64,000 bases of DNA from Zhengitettix transpicula (lineage: Eukaryota > Arthropoda > Insecta > Orthoptera > Tetrigidae): positions 26,448,001 through 26,512,000 of the forward strand of contig CM073596.1 of NCBI GenBank assembly GCA_037074705.1, written 5' to 3'. Made by a program: the position numbers and the translations under genes. Position 1 is the stretch's first letter; each line of letters begins with the position of its first letter. Positions 35,246 through 49,790 of this stretch are shown here, piece by piece. The notes below the pieces were generated by a model that was not told the DNA's origin, made no database searches, and worked only from the letters and a program-made list of their open reading frames with translations.

Positions 35246-38200
35246 ACAGGCGTAACGATCACATGCATGTGATAGTTGTGTTTTATTATTGTTGGTCAAT
35301 CATACTTATGTATTTTATTCCACTGAACCCGGAAATGACCTTAACTTTTTCAATAACGTCAAAATATTTCGCAAATTTCACAATTTGTTAAACGTCGAAG
35401 AAATCGCGAAAATACGATTACGTAGAAAGTTATTTCTTATAATTTATTATTTTTTTGGCTTATCGTATGCATTATTATATCTAAAGACTTGAGGTGTCTG
35501 AATATGTGGGAGGCGAGCTCAATGATCTCTTAATTTTCAATTTAATTCCAATTTTTTTCTTACTAAAACCGATAAATTTTTATTTCCCCAAAAACCGTTT
35601 AAATTTTTAACTCACTAAAACCTTTCCAATATTTATCTTGCTAAAACCGTTCCACTTTTTAACTTTCTGAAACCTCTCCATTTTTTACCTTTTTATAAAT
35701 ATAATTTTTATCCAGCTCAAACTTCCCAATTTTTATTTTATCAAAACGTGCTAATTTTAATTTATTAAAATGTTTTGGACAAGGTATCTGGTTTATTCAT
35801 TTTTGATTACATTGTAGTCAGATTAATGTAACTATTAGTAACTCCTAATTCTTTATTGGAAATAGTTCACTTTGTACTGTAACGTTATTGTAGAATAAAT
35901 TAAATTTTGTGAATTTATATGTATCTTAAACGCGTGAAAAACTTACAACCTAACATTGTACAAGTCACGATATAGGAATTAATACAATCATAGGGTAAGA
36001 GTGACATGTAACATTAACGCAAAACGCATTAATATAGAATAGTTTTCAGAATCACTATGTATTATTCAGTTATTCTTTATAATATACGTCTACTTCGGAT
36101 GTTCTCTTTTATGCGAAAACGACTACAATGAGCATTCCTTAGACAAGAAAAGCAGCATTGCCCCTGTCAGGTAGTCTACCCCCTAACCATCTCTGTGTTG
36201 CGGAAAGTCTACCTTGTCCTCGATTCCAGACGCAGCAATTAGTCTCGGACAAACACGCACAAACACATGTGTTTATTGTGGTCGTCACGGTAGAAGCCGC
36301 AACTAAACGCCCACTCGGGTACCGTGATTTCCGACAGGAAAAACGGGAGAGGAAACCAAGTGGGAAATTAGTGGCCGCACAATACGCGATAACCTACAGA
36401 CCTACTACGGCTGTCGCGTCTATATGCTTACAGCAAATACGCGTACATAAATAATCTGTCCATTTAACGGATACGAAGTCATTGACTTGTCTACAGACCT
36501 TGCGTCTTTATGTAATGAAAAATCAAAACAATCGTCAAACACATTTATTTATAATAAATGTTAAATATTCAAAAATACATATCAAATCTAAGATTCATAA
36601 CTTTACCAGATAAAAATTAATATTACGCTTAAATTTGTGTGTACCCTTTTATAAGAATAAAATTCATCTCTAGTCCGTTAGAAAATAATATAATTTAATT
36701 AGAAAATGCCAAATGTAGTTAGAAAAGACACACTTTAGATAAATTTTGCCCACATGCAATTCTTGCGGGATTGGTAACGTAAACGACGCGCGTGGATGCA
36801 CATTACGTAAGTAACGAGTTGCATTTCTTTCTCTCTACTCAAAAAATACAACACATTAGTTGAGTGTGTTCATGGAAGGAAGCAATCAAAGTGATTTAAC
36901 ACTGTGTAGTGAAATGAAGGACGAGTGAAGAAAAAATATTTAAACCGTTGGAAGAAAGTGATCTAATTAAAACACAGAAGTTGCGGGAACGTCCTTGGAA
37001 GTAGCCTGGTGATTTGCATACATGTGAAGCTTAAGATGAAAATGGGTGGAGACTGGCTCTCCTGGTCTTTCTAGCCGACGTGCCTTATATAATCTCCCAA
37101 AATAGATTTATTTAAGCTTATATTAATTAAGTGATTCGAGCTCTATCCGACACGAATTCAGAATTAATTATCTATAGTATATTTAATTTATCAGGTTTAA
37201 TTGTAAGAACATATAGACAATATTTTTTAGTGTTCAGCTAGAGAGCCAAGGACACTATGAAATTAAAATAGGAGGATGGAAAAATCTTGGCCGGACAGGG
37301 ATACGATGGGAGGTCTGGGGGTTTTCTTCCTGATTCAGTTGAAATTTTTCTGTTCTGGTTCTTTAATTATGTATTAGTTTGTTTTACAAATTTGTGTACG
37401 ATGTTTCTACGAATGAAAACTCCGTCGCCATTTTGAGAACAAAATCGGTGATGCCAAAATGTTTCAAACCTCAAACGTTAACCTTCCTCTTCATTTCAAT
37501 TTAAAATTTTCGGGCACAGTTCTTAGTTGTATGTAAGTCGCTATGCTTTTGTGATTAAACACGACTCAAACTGCAAAATGCGGAAGCGACAACTGCCAAC
37601 TACGTCTCAGCTCCAGGAAGTAAGAGAAAAATGTCACTTAATTCTTTAACTGTACACATTCGGAATTGTGGAGTTGGCGCCCCGGGCCGTCGAGAGAAAG
37701 CAATTTTGCCCGTCCATAAATAATGCATTACCTTGGACATGCTTTCTTTCCTTCCTTGGTCGTGAACGAGAGATGGAGGACCACAAGGGTGGAGATTTAT
37801 GCAAGGTGGCAGATCCCGGCGGCATTATTGCTGAGTCTGTCGACTTCAGAAGGTCTCACATTGCAAAAAAAAACGATAAAAGTGTGTGGGAGAGAGGAAG
37901 GGAAGAAAGCATCAAACGGAAGAGGTACTCATGATGGTGACGTTCTCTGTAAGCGTAAGACCCAAAATAGGGAGTCTAAATTTATACTACATACCGATAA
38001 CGACGCCAAATACGACAAACTGAAATAATAAATTCCTTTTTATTAATAAATGTTCTCCGCCATAGGCGCAGGACTTCGCAAAATGTATTTAATAAAAGTA
38101 AACTAAATAATACTCGTTCGAGAATGAATGCAGTAAACGCGTGACAGATCATAATTTATGTACTAACTGTGCTTCAAGACTAGGAAGGATGACTGAAAGC

Positions 38201-41200
38201 ACCTCTGCACGGGGCGATGGAATCGAGAGGGGGGGGGGAGGTCATTACGGGTCCTCTTGTCAGCGCACGTGAGGCAATGGGTCGCTGGGAGCACTGTCGC
38301 TGTACGCACGGCACCAAATATTATTTCTCGCTACGACTAAGTAAAGAATTTCAAAACTTACAATTCCACAAAGGGCGAACTTGAACGGCGGTCGAAGCGT
38401 TATATGAAGTCACTAAAATGTCGCCAAGTTGCGCTCTGTTAAAATAAAGGCACCCTCAAGAGTACGATATATTTGTATTATTCTAGCCTCATTTCACTGG
38501 TCCTTGGAAGATCAGTTTAGATGAAACAAGAACATTTATCATAACCAGGTAAAAAAAAAAGAAAATACCTTGGCTATAGAAGTAATTGTGCCGGTGACGA
38601 TATTCACCAATTGAGGTTCAACCCGGAAAAAGCCAAAGTTACCAGAGGTTCAACGATTCGCAACACGGCCAGTTATTTCAAAGAGTTGTTTTTATTTTTG
38701 AGTGACCATATGAAAGTCCTCCGGTGTATAACTTTTGAAACTGGAGAGTCCTATCATACAGCAAAAATTTAGACGTGTGAAGACGCGGGAAACACTTGTA
38801 CGATTTTAAAAGCTGTATCGTTGGACGCTCCAGTTTCTAAAGGTAGATAGAAGATAGATGCATCACTCTGATGACGAACGATGTAGGGTAAGATTGGAGT
38901 TGTAGTCAGGAAATACTCGTGAGATATTCTCACTACCGAATTCGACTGCTCCGAAGACTGAACACGCAAATCTCCCTCATACTCCGGCGGACTTTCGTTA
39001 ATGTTGTCGCCCTGAATGTTTCCAGTTCGTTTCTTCAGCGTCGTTTGGCAAACTAAGTTGGCAGAAGGATCAACCAGGACACCTGGGCAAGTCACGGGGT
39101 CGCAATGATGTGTTCCAGGACAGATACGCACCAATGGCGTCTCGTGACATTATCGTATTCTACGACTGATGAACTCGAGAACTTTGATTATTAAACCGTT
39201 GTGTCAAGAGGACTAACGATCATTGAAGTACTACGCGTACAAATTTCGCGCTGAAGAGTGACTAACCGATTTCAACATGTTTAAATTGATTAGATTTGTA
39301 AATATAGCAACACATAATAAATAGATAAGAAAAAGTTGATACAGAGTTATTGTTTCCGTTATGACATGGCAGTTCTGAGCATTGATGAGACTACATTCCA
39401 ATTTTTCGTTTTAATATGCAGTAGGAAGTGTCTACCGTCCACTAGCTCCACGTCCACTTCGGAGGGAATCAACCATTGTGAGTGTTAATAAAAATAAAAA
39501 TTTAACGCAAAATTAGGATTCATTGAAGTATATAGGAAAAATTTACGTCAATGCGTTGACTGTAACAAAACGGAGGCACATTCCTTAGTACTTTGTACAT
39601 CAAGAGAATTATCATTTTGAAAAATCGAAGATATTAGTGAATCAGTTACCAAGCCAACAACAACAAACATAAGAAAGGAAATATTTTTTCGAATTAAAAT
39701 TTAATGTTTCTACAAATTTATTATATAGAACTTAAAAATCCGGAAAACACGGATTTTTTCAACCCTCATTCAGATAAATTTAATAATATTACAGGTTTTG
39801 AAGATTACACGTCACGTAATAAATTATAAATTTAACTTAATATTTCTTCTCTTTTTATATTCTTTGACTATCCACTAGTACCCTAATTTTAATCTGACGA
39901 GGGTCCAAATTCTGACAGAATCATTTTGTTTTATTAATTTCAAATGTAATTTCATTTTCTGTTTTTGGCCTTATTAATATTTGTTTTTAACATGGAGGGT
40001 CGCCTGAGATCTTAATTATCAATCCTCATTTCGATAAAAATTTGTGGTTTGGCAATTTCAGAATAAAAAATGATTTAATTTTCACAAACATTAATATTAA
40101 AATTAAATTAGTTCTATATTTTATATTATTTCTCTGAATTCAAATTATACATATATATATATATATAATTTATTTATAATATATTTCTTGGGAATTAAGT
40201 GTTTTCCCGTATTTCTTCAGAGATTACTTTCCTGGAATTGCCTGAATTATTATAAAGAATGGATTATAAAGAAAGAGAGAGAAAAAGACGACACAAACAG
40301 TTAAATAGAAAGCTATTAAACTCGGTGAAAGACAGGATATTGGCAGTGACGTTTACAACGGTAAAAATTAAGTTGAATACTCGCACGTTAACTGTTTTTT
40401 ACTTTGAAGATACGAAGAGGATGTACGTATTACTCGTATTTCTGACACTTCTGGAAATATACGACACCTTGTGAAATGTCCGCGGTTCGCCTTTCTTTGT
40501 CGGTACACTTAATTTCAGGTCTTCGAGGGGGCTTTTCTTTTTCTTTGACGTATTCTTGAAGCGGGTCACATTGATCCAGTTTTTCAGCATGAGCCACGTT
40601 AAGTCTCGCCAATTAAGGATGTCAGCCTTCGTTTTAACATTAAAAAGTGCTCCATAAACCACATTTGTAGTATTTTTGCATCAGGGTAAAAATAGTTTTA
40701 ATTTCTGGTATGAGCAGTAAAAGAAAAATTCTAGAGGGAAATAACGAAATTTTCTCACTTAGTTATATTTATATATATTAATAATTTAAACTATACAGAC
40801 CAAAACCATTGCTATAAAAAATATTTCCCCTAATATTTAACCGCTATACTTAATCGACATCAATCGTCAGCGTTTTAAAAATTACGCCGTAACGTTTAAT
40901 AATTATAATTATCTGAATTATTTGCTTACAACATGTTTAGAATAATATTAGAAACAAATAAGGTAGGTCCCAAAACTTACAACAAACATTATGAAACACT
41001 GGAATTTCTATAGGAAAAATCAAAACTGAGATCTGTGAAACCACAGGACCATCCTTTAAACAAAACCGACTGTTATAAACCCTTAATAGCATTAAATCAG
41101 ATATGGAAAATTAAACTCAAATTTTTTACAGAAATTATTTGTGTAAGACACTTTAATATTTGAAAATTTTTAACCGGCGAGTGGTAAAGGATAACTTTAG

Positions 41201-42879
41201 GGTATATTACACATATTCTGCTACAAGAATCCTGTTCTAAACGTATAAATTACTAAGAATATTAACTCAATGTTCATGAATTATTTTATCAAGATCTGGG
41301 TTAATCTTATGAAAGTAACCACTTTATTAATTTTTTTACTCGTTCGAAAATTATTTGAAAAAGTCGATGTCAGGGAATTATAGTCGTTTTAAATTTCAAG
41401 ACCGATGGCGGACCGAGGGTTGTGACCTTGAATCGGCTAATTACAACTCTTGCCGCACAATAGCGGTGATATTCTGCTGTTTTCAGTGAGCTGTGTAAGT
41501 CGTGATTCGTACGTGTCATCAATGCATCCCTCCACGCGGAGACATCTAATTTAAAAAGTACTATAATTTTAATTTTACATTTATTACTAAAAAATGGCTA
41601 CATCATCTGAAACCTTGTCACTCCAAAAGTGGTTATTTTCAAGTTTCTATCAAATTACAGATCTTAAACCACTAAGCTACAATTTCATTGCAAACCATTC
41701 CTACGACTATTACAGAATTCGATAAAATTTATAAATTACTGTGGCCACATTCCTTAGGATTTTCAAAACGAATAACTGACGAACCAATCTCAGGCCAATA
41801 ATTTTTCCCCGTTCCCTCGAGCATTCCCCTTTACATTTGGTCGTGATCCGCACACCCTTTCGTCGATTAGTATTGGCTCCAGCACGCTTTCCGGCTTTCC
41901 CAGTCCGGTTCTGGAGACACGCCCGGCCTCTACTGTAATTAGTCCTCCATGGCTTTCACTGTCCACGGCTGCAATGATCGGAAATACGATTCCATTAGTT
42001 TCGTCTCCATCAACCGAGAAATCGTAGCCCCGGGACGGTCAGTCGCACAGTAAAAGGAGAACATAAAAGTGAATTCCTTCCCTCTCGACAATTACTATAC
42101 AAAATTGCACGACAGTCCGTTATTCCATCATCTGGACAGATACCAAAAAACATGTTTACAAAAACGAATTAGGAGAGTTAAATATCACTCCGAATAACAA
42201 AACTCGATAAATACACGATTAATATATTTTTCTTCTAAATTGAGAGCATTTTCGGAGACCAAAAGAGTAAAAAATACATCAGACCGTGTTCAAAGGGAGA
42301 AAAACCAGAAATTTAATTTCCAAAGGCCAGCCACATTACATATAAAATTATTTTTAATGTGGATGTTATACATCAAACATTCTATAATGTTTATAAAATC
42401 CGACAATACCTCTTATGTAATTAGTAATTGTGGATACTTTTATAAAACAATAGGCATCGCACAAAAAATTATGTTCAATCTTCCTCAAACTTTACTAATT
42501 TCTTTCCCAAATTATTTAATTATTTTTCCAGATTTATAATATGTAATTCGTGACATTAACATAACCCAGTCTTCGGCATCAATTCTTTCTATCAACTTCA
42601 TCTTAAATTCTTTTGTACGTCAATGCCAATTTTTTTTTTCGATTAGACTGTTTCACCTTTATTGAAAAATTTTCCGTATATTTATAACTTCCATTTTAAA
42701 TAACTGTTGTGTAAATATTTTTATATGACAAATATTTGAAAGGAGGTTATAGTTATACGGATTTTATTTCAATAAATGTTGGAGAAGCATAATTGAAAGG
42801 AATATAATTATGAATGGATATACAAAAAGAATTTAATGTCAATATGGCCGGTCAAATCTAAAGTTTCAAAGAATGACAA
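35246..42879. other. Non-coding stretch
   Basis: No gene supported. The largest open frame (38769-39134, minus strand, 121 codons) starts at a non-ATG codon and matches no domain I know. GC-richer patches without readable content lie at 36150-36450, 37660-37930 and 41800-42060. A run of ten G lies at 38229-38238 and an (AT)n run near 40148-40168. Confidence 0.35.
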
Positions 42880-43001
42880 AAATATTAATTTTTTTTACGG
42901 TTGAGCACCAGGTTCATATTTTTTGATGTTGAAGTTTCTGCGGGAATTCTGTACCTCAGTCTTCAGGCTATGTCTGACCGTAAAAAATTTATTAATAATT
43001 T
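42880..43001. repeat. Inverted repeat enclosing a hammerhead-like motif
   Basis: Arms 42880-42901 and 42977-43001 are imperfect reverse complements ending in TTTTACGGT/ACCGTAAAA. Between them, on the minus strand at 42929-42969, is GCCTGAAGACTGAGGTAC followed by AGAATTCCCGCAGAAACTTC, with CTGAAGA and GAAAC intact and a weak stem II. Same plan as the 18.0 kb hairpin. Confidence 0.55.
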
Positions 43002-45300
43002 ACACCGGGAAAGCTTACATTCATTAGCATAAGAATATTTAATTAAGATTGAAAATTGCGTTCTTATTTGTCGTGTACATTTATTTTGTTTTGATAATTC
43101 AACTATATTGGCCATTATTAATGTTAAAGTTTAAAAATATATAACTATTCTATATCACCTCGTATCGAATTCTACAAACATTTTTGTTGAAGAAAACAAT
43201 GCAAGACATTCTGCATGCATCTGACTATCAATTATATATATATAATACGTCCCTTCAATTTAATTTGACAATATATTTTAGGAATAAAAACCATTTACAA
43301 TTGACTATTTTTTCCTTGTAGATAATGGATAATTAAGCCGAAACCCCCAAATAAAACAAACAATTGTTACTGTAAAAGTGTTTTTTTCAGTATATAAATA
43401 ATATGCACATATTCTAAAACACGAGAAAATTCAATAACAACAAATACACTATCAGATGATTTTTTCGAAATTTCAGGTTTTCGGCAAAGGGGACTTATTT
43501 AGACAAAAATTATAGTTAAATTGAAACTACCTTAAATGTTTCTTACTCGTCTCTTCTGAATAGTTCACGTGTAATTATAGCATAGCATTTAAGCGATCCT
43601 AAATTATTTAAGTAATTAATCCTATTTCACTTATTTATTTTCATGCCGTTCGACGTCTAGTAACGTGATAAAATAATTAGTGTATAAAATTTCAACGTAG
43701 TAAAATAAAGGGAGGTCAAAGGTGCAATGTGGGGCTTCATCACGTAATTTGGCTGTATTGAAGAAACTATAGAAAATCGTGAAGTTCAATTTACCACTTA
43801 GGATCAACCAATAATTCGAACATTACACAACTTGACGCGTTCGCATCGGTAACCACAGAAGCACGAATATTCTCAGAAAAAATTGCAAACTAGAAAGGGC
43901 AAGAGGTTAACAAGATTGGCAACCCTCATGACGGAGGAAAACAATTTTTTGAGTTACGCGACGAGGAACGAAGATGATACGCAAAGATTTGCTTCATTAA
44001 ATTTTAGTGGAACGTGATCTGAATTGGAGAACGTAGAGATTAAGAACCACAGAGAGAAAACGCAATGGCGCTTGCCCAACGCGGTCTCTGAGAACGAGGT
44101 TGTGAAATATCACGAGGAGGAGACGAGAGAAGTGTTGGGCAAGGGAAGATGGAACTTCAGAGGATGGGAAAAGCGGCTGCAACTAGAAGTTGTTCCCAAC
44201 ACGACGCGAGAGTCCGAAAAATCGTTAAGCCTAAAATAATACAACAGAATTCCACATGTAAATAAATAAACGTTATAAAATTTCTGTAAATGTTTGAAAG
44301 ATGAGAGGTTGACAATAGGAAGTACTCTGTTTCAGTATTAGAAGCAAATAGGTCGACCCAAAATTTCTAAGTGATTTCAGTACACTACAAAAATAAAATA
44401 GTTATTGTATTTCATTAATTTTACGGAACAGAGATAAAGTTAGAGCAAAGGAAAATATCTTAAATGGGGTATTCTAGGTTTTTAACAGAATATGCCCAAT
44501 GAAAATTCCATTACCATATAGATCTAGTGCAAATATGAGGATCCCAAGAAATAATTTCAGAAAGACTATGATCGTTTACTCTTCATTATCAACATATTAT
44601 CATCAACTAATTCATTAGAAAATGAAATAATAAGCCTTTTGTTCAAAGGAACTCAGTTTGTGTTAACTGGATTAAGAAGACCATGTCGACGTGGCGGCTC
44701 ATGATTGGTGTTCAGCCGTTGTCGTGGTAATATGTTTTACATTGCAGCATAATAATTTAGTTTTTCTTCTATTTTTATCATTTTAAAATATCTAATAGGA
44801 AAATATTGACCGCAACTTCAAATTATACAATTTTCCTCAAAAGATTATCAACTTTTACAAGAAATAGAAGAATATGAGTCCTGTAGAGGATGTCATTTCT
44901 TACAGTGACACTCGTTAGTCTAGGAGGAATGTCTTGTTCAGTGGTGCGAAACTTTGAGATCACTTTCAAATGGGCGTTTGTGTTCTACGAACCGGGAAAA
45001 CGAGTCAAAGGTGGACATGTAGGACATTACATTACTGGACTACGACGAAGACGGCGGTTCGCTTACTTACCACTCATTTACACGCTCTATTTTTCCCAGG
45101 CAACTACAACTTCTCTCTCATTTCCAGCTTTTCCCCTCATTTTGAAGTCTAGTATTAATCTTTAAATCCACTTTCAACGTACGGAGAAAGAATTCGGGCA
45201 GTCGGATGTGAACGTCCGTCTCTCAAAAAGCAGAAACTAGTCGTGGTTCACTACGAAGTTTCATAAAAAAAATTTATTTTAAGTTTAACAGGTCCGAATT
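43002..45300. other. Non-coding stretch
   Basis: Nothing supported. Overlapping frames at 43997-44239 and 44890-45165 have no domains. Confidence 0.4.
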
Positions 45301-45304
45301 TTAG

Positions 45305-45420
45305 TCAGAACAAGTTTCTGGACTTTTCCATCATGGCCGTCGTCAGGTAATGAATATAGTAGTACAATATAGATACAGTCTACCTGACGATGGCGTTGAT
45401 AACCGCGGAAACGTTTGTTC
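45305..45420. repeat. Divergent pair of hammerhead-like motifs
   Basis: Minus strand 45311-45348: ACCTGACGACGGCCATGATGG followed by AAAAGTCCAGAAACTTGTTCTG. Plus strand 45382-45420: ACCTGACGATGGCGTTGAT followed by AACCGCGGAAACGTTTGTTC. Both keep CTGACGA and GAAAC, and both are followed by a TTGTTC-like element. They are arranged back to back about 35 bp apart. Stem II is weak in both. This looks like two ends of one family joined head to head. Confidence 0.55.
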
Positions 45421-48400
45421 CATAAGAAAAATCTCCGGGCACCAGGTTGATAAACTGATTCACCCGTAAAGGCTGCCTTCAAAAGTTTCATCAATGCAAA
45501 TACATTGCTGTTATCCGTAACCTCCAATTCAATCGTATTATACTTTTCTCTAACCCCCCCCCCCCAAACAACCCCCACCCCCACTAATTCACTTGAAATA
45601 TTTCGATCTGTATAGCCTATTGCGAACTTTTACAAAGTATTAAAATTAATTGAATTCTATTCGGCTACTTTTTGAGTTTATTCAGTTTAAACGGGCCGAC
45701 AGAATAGTTGGAATTTTAATTATTGTTAGATACAGTTAATGTTATTTTCAGAGGCTGTATTATTATCAGAAATAACTATTTAAGTGTGAAGATTGTAGGG
45801 TTATTTAATGTAAAATAAACTTACTTTCGCAATAATTCTTAAAATATTACATTAAATGGATAAATAATTAATTTCAGGAAATTAAATTCCTTTTGTCATA
45901 AATTTGCGATTAATTGAAAGGTACGAGAAATAAATTTAAAGTATTAAATCCTTTCGCTGTAATTTAAGAAATTAAGGTTTACCGCAGAAATTCTACTCAC
46001 ACAAAATATAATAATAAACACTGAAATAATTTTATTCTCATATAAGTAACGAGGAAGTAAACACTGTCCAAGAGAATTATTCGATACGCGGCGTCACACT
46101 TCGTTTGAGTGTTTCTCTCGCTGAAGTGAGTTTCTTACCTAGTAATGTACCGTTGCTATAATAATACTCAATACATCACTCTGTACACCACTCAAATTAC
46201 TTTTTCACAGCTCAGTAGCTGGAGGTCCGTATGAAAAAAGAAACACCACAAAACGTACCGCCAATAGAGGTCATTAGGGATCCTTCAATTCCGCCTTTTA
46301 CCTCAGCGGTAAATAGGGAAAACATGGTAAGAAAGGTTTTAAATCGAGGGAGACTGATATAGTTCCAAAAAGAAATTAAATAATCCCGCGATTTAATAAA
46401 AAAACCAGTCAGACTGAGTCTCATTTCATCCCTTCCCCTGATTAAGATTTTGCTCCGAGGGAAAAATTAGAAAGCGATACGGGGCAGAGAATGAAAAATA
46501 AATAATAAGGAACGTGAGGAGATGAGAGCAAGTAGATAGTACTCCCACGAACCCAGGGTCGACCTGAAACCCTGTAGGTGTGGTTCTTTACAGAAGGTTT
46601 CCTCTCGTAATTCCCCCTTCGTGATTAGCCTCAAGGGTTCTAAAAAAAGGTGGTGGGGGGGGGGGTGACGCGAGGATACAAGTACCTGTTGTGCTACAAT
46701 TCATCTTCCATTCACCATCCACGACGCTCGTCCAATTATTAAGATTATTGTTATTGCGGGCACGAAATCATTACCAAGCAATTAGCATCGTGTAAATAGA
46801 TTTTGTACTTTTATGATACTGCGAACAGAGAAGTAATTGGCGGTTCGTTTATTGAATATTCGTCACGACGCTAACTACTCTACGGGGATAATAAGTCTCG
46901 AGAAAGCGTTCTTGAACGGTAACGTTTATGCAGTGTGAAATACAAAGATTCATGGAAAGTTTTTTTTTTCTTTCTAGACAGCCATTACGTAACTATCTGT
47001 TAATGACGACCTGACAACCGTTTTGAGTCTTTTCGTACAGATCACAGACCCATCCAAAATACAAGATCACGGATAAATTTCAACAAAACTTTAATTGAAT
47101 TTTTCGATTCTTTTGTTCCAAATTTAGTCTAAAACAGCTTAATATCTGAAACCAACAAGTTGCGGATTTCCAAATGAAATTGGTTTCAAACAACCTAAAC
47201 TAATGTTTCACAGAAAATCTGTTTCCATCTTTACAGCCAGGGAAGAAGTAATTAATAAAAATTCATACTCTTCTCTAGTAGTGTAACAAAACAGTTTTCA
47301 TAGTTTCGACTAAAGTATGTCATGAACAATCCGGGTGCAAAGTTAACCATGACAGCCTCCAGTTTCTCGGTGAGGGTGATCAGAATTAATTGGGGCTACG
47401 AGGTTCCGAATGGTTTGTAACTACTTTGTGCAATAAATATTTTGATGCTCATACGATTTTACACATTGTGGAGGGGAAAGGCAAGTAGTCAAAGTAACTG
47501 CGAGTAATTTGATGCTCTTTGGAGGGTACTGAACTAGGATTGTTGCTGACGGCACCGCAGATCGCTGCTTCAGTTTTCTCTGGTCTGTGGACTGGATTGT
47601 TCATATTTTTTAAAAAAAACTACCGTTTCCGTACGGTTATAAGGAAAGGCAGCTTCGTTTGTTTCCACTAGCTAAAAAAATATTCGGATTGATGACGTTG
47701 AGGACGCGAGATATAAACTGGACACGGGACAAGGAATGGGGGCAATGAGAAGTGAACATTCAGTTGTTGGTCGTAGCTGAGAACAGCTTTTAGACGGAAG
47801 GGATCAGAGGGAAGTTAAAAGTCAAAGGTTATCGACTGCTAAAGGTAACCTGTCTTCGAGGATAGATGCATCCAGTCTGGTTGAAAACCAGAAACGTTTG
47901 ATCTGTAATCGTGACTTGGTAGACAATATTACCAGAGTACAGAGACAGAAGTCTTAGAGCTACATAAGAATTTTGACAAACTTTACTGTACCAAGTGGCA
48001 TGGACTCGTAAGAAAGATCGTAACTGAATTTTAATATATTTCTTGAATGTGTAGAAATAAATTTTAATATTGTAATCTTTTGGAACTCGTAAATCTTACA
48101 CGCTTAAACTGTGAACTGATTTTTTGGATTTTCGTCAGGATATAGAAAAGTTTTATATTTTAAAATATAATTCACTCTTCTCAGCTCTACTTGTGCACAT
48201 TTCTATAGTATCATTTTTTTTGTTTCTTTACTACCAACCTCTGAAGTATACAATTTATAGTTTATAGAAGGGTTACTCTAACAATTGTACATGTTAAAAC
48301 CGCGCCATAAAAATAAAGGAATTCCTGAATTAATTGCAGAAACGGATACTGTGTCAACTGGAGACTGGGTCGAAGAAACTTTGCAGCAGAAAAAAAAAGG

Positions 48401-49677
48401 AGCAGAGGGGGGGAGGGGGGAGAGAACGGAACCTTTTGGGCGGATGAGAAGTGGAAGTTGAAGGGATATTAAAGAGTCTTCTCGAAAGTTACAGCGCGTC
48501 TATATACGTGTCTCATTTAATTGGCCCAGGACCTGTTCTCGTCTGAGTGATGTCCAACTTCTTGTTCCTCGTCACGACAACTCGCTTTTACGTCAAGAAC
48601 AGTGTACACTGCAGTTGTTTTCGACACTAATGCCCTACAAATTGTGTAAATACGTCACATTTAATATTTTTTTTTTGTATAATTTTACCTTCACACCGCA
48701 TCCACACGACGTCTCTACGTAACCGTATTCCATTGTTCGCAAAGCTTCCAGTTTCTTTTTTTATAGTGTTAGAGAATTGAATGAAAGTTTGACATCCGGG
48801 TCACGGATCGAGGAAACGGTGGATTGTCACATAATAGTTGCCATTATATTCCTGTTAGATTATGCGCGCCTCTTCTGTAAACGGTCAACGAACTCTCAAG
48901 AATCTTGTACACACGCGAATACCGTGGTTATTCATGAGCTGAGAAAGAGAAAAATGCACCAAGCTACGTTACGTGATACTACTGAGCAAGTTTAAAAAAT
49001 ATTTTCAAGCAACAATAAACATATTAAAATTGAATGATAAATTACGAGTAAAATCACTGAAAAGTTTGCTGGTCTTTAATGACAGCTTTCGATTCTTTCT
49101 CGGATACAACCTCAGTCTAAATACTGGTGTCGGCCCCCCCTTGTGGTCTCCAGAATCTAAACCTGTCGTGACGTGAACCTACGGAGGAATTCACAGCTAC
49201 AGGATAAAAGAAACGGGTTAACCAGTTCACTTTCGTTGGAAACGTTCAAGATCGTGACCATAATAAAGGTGAACTACATTCTCCCCGCACGTCGAAATGA
49301 ATCTCCCAGTGAATGAATGAACATAGTTTTCTAATCCAATATTCATTACATCTAAATTCGCCAGTCATCTCACATTTGACCATTCGGTATAAATATACGC
49401 ACATGGACCATTTAGATATCTTTATGGAAAACGTGCATAATTCTCAAGCTGATATAATTGGATAGTTTGAAAGAAACTGTTGCAATTTATTGAACCGAGA
49501 CCACACTCGTCAAAATAATACTCTATGAAGTGAACATTGACCGCCAAAGACTGTTTCACTATGATAAACTCCAAAAAGGTATAATAATTTTTTTTTCGTT
49601 GACAGGCAACACTATGGTCATCCACGTGGTCCCAGACTTTCGACTAAATGTGGTGCACGTTAAACCCTAGAAAAATT
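45421..49677. other. Non-coding stretch with G/C homopolymers
   Basis: No gene supported. It has 12 C at 45554-45565, 10 G at 46656-46665 and a G-rich tract at 48407-48420. Confidence 0.4.
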
Positions 49678-49790
49678 AGGTAGGTCGGGCTCTCGCTACT
49701 TGTCCCACGTCCTTCCGATAATTGTTTCTTTTATTCCTGTGGCGAATGTAGCATTCCCGTCTCCATGCCTCTACCAGATTTTTATCCGCC
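49678..49790 (+). repeat. Dispersed repeat, partial copy C
   Basis: It matches the middle of copy A (2.24 kb) in the same orientation: AGGTAGGTCGGGCTC, CTACTTGTCCCACG, CCTTCCGATA, then a weaker match through TTCCTGTGGCGAATG and AGCATTCCCGTCTCC. Both ends are missing or eroded. Confidence 0.6.

Noticed and set aside
38769..39134. 121-codon minus-strand open frame
   Set aside because: It opens at a TTG codon, has no domain or convincing splice sites, and no repeat copy shows conservation. An unrecognised exon is not excluded.
48115..48150. CCTGACGAAAATCC on the minus strand as another hammerhead
   Set aside because: Only the CTGACGA half is present; no GAAAC follows at a suitable distance.
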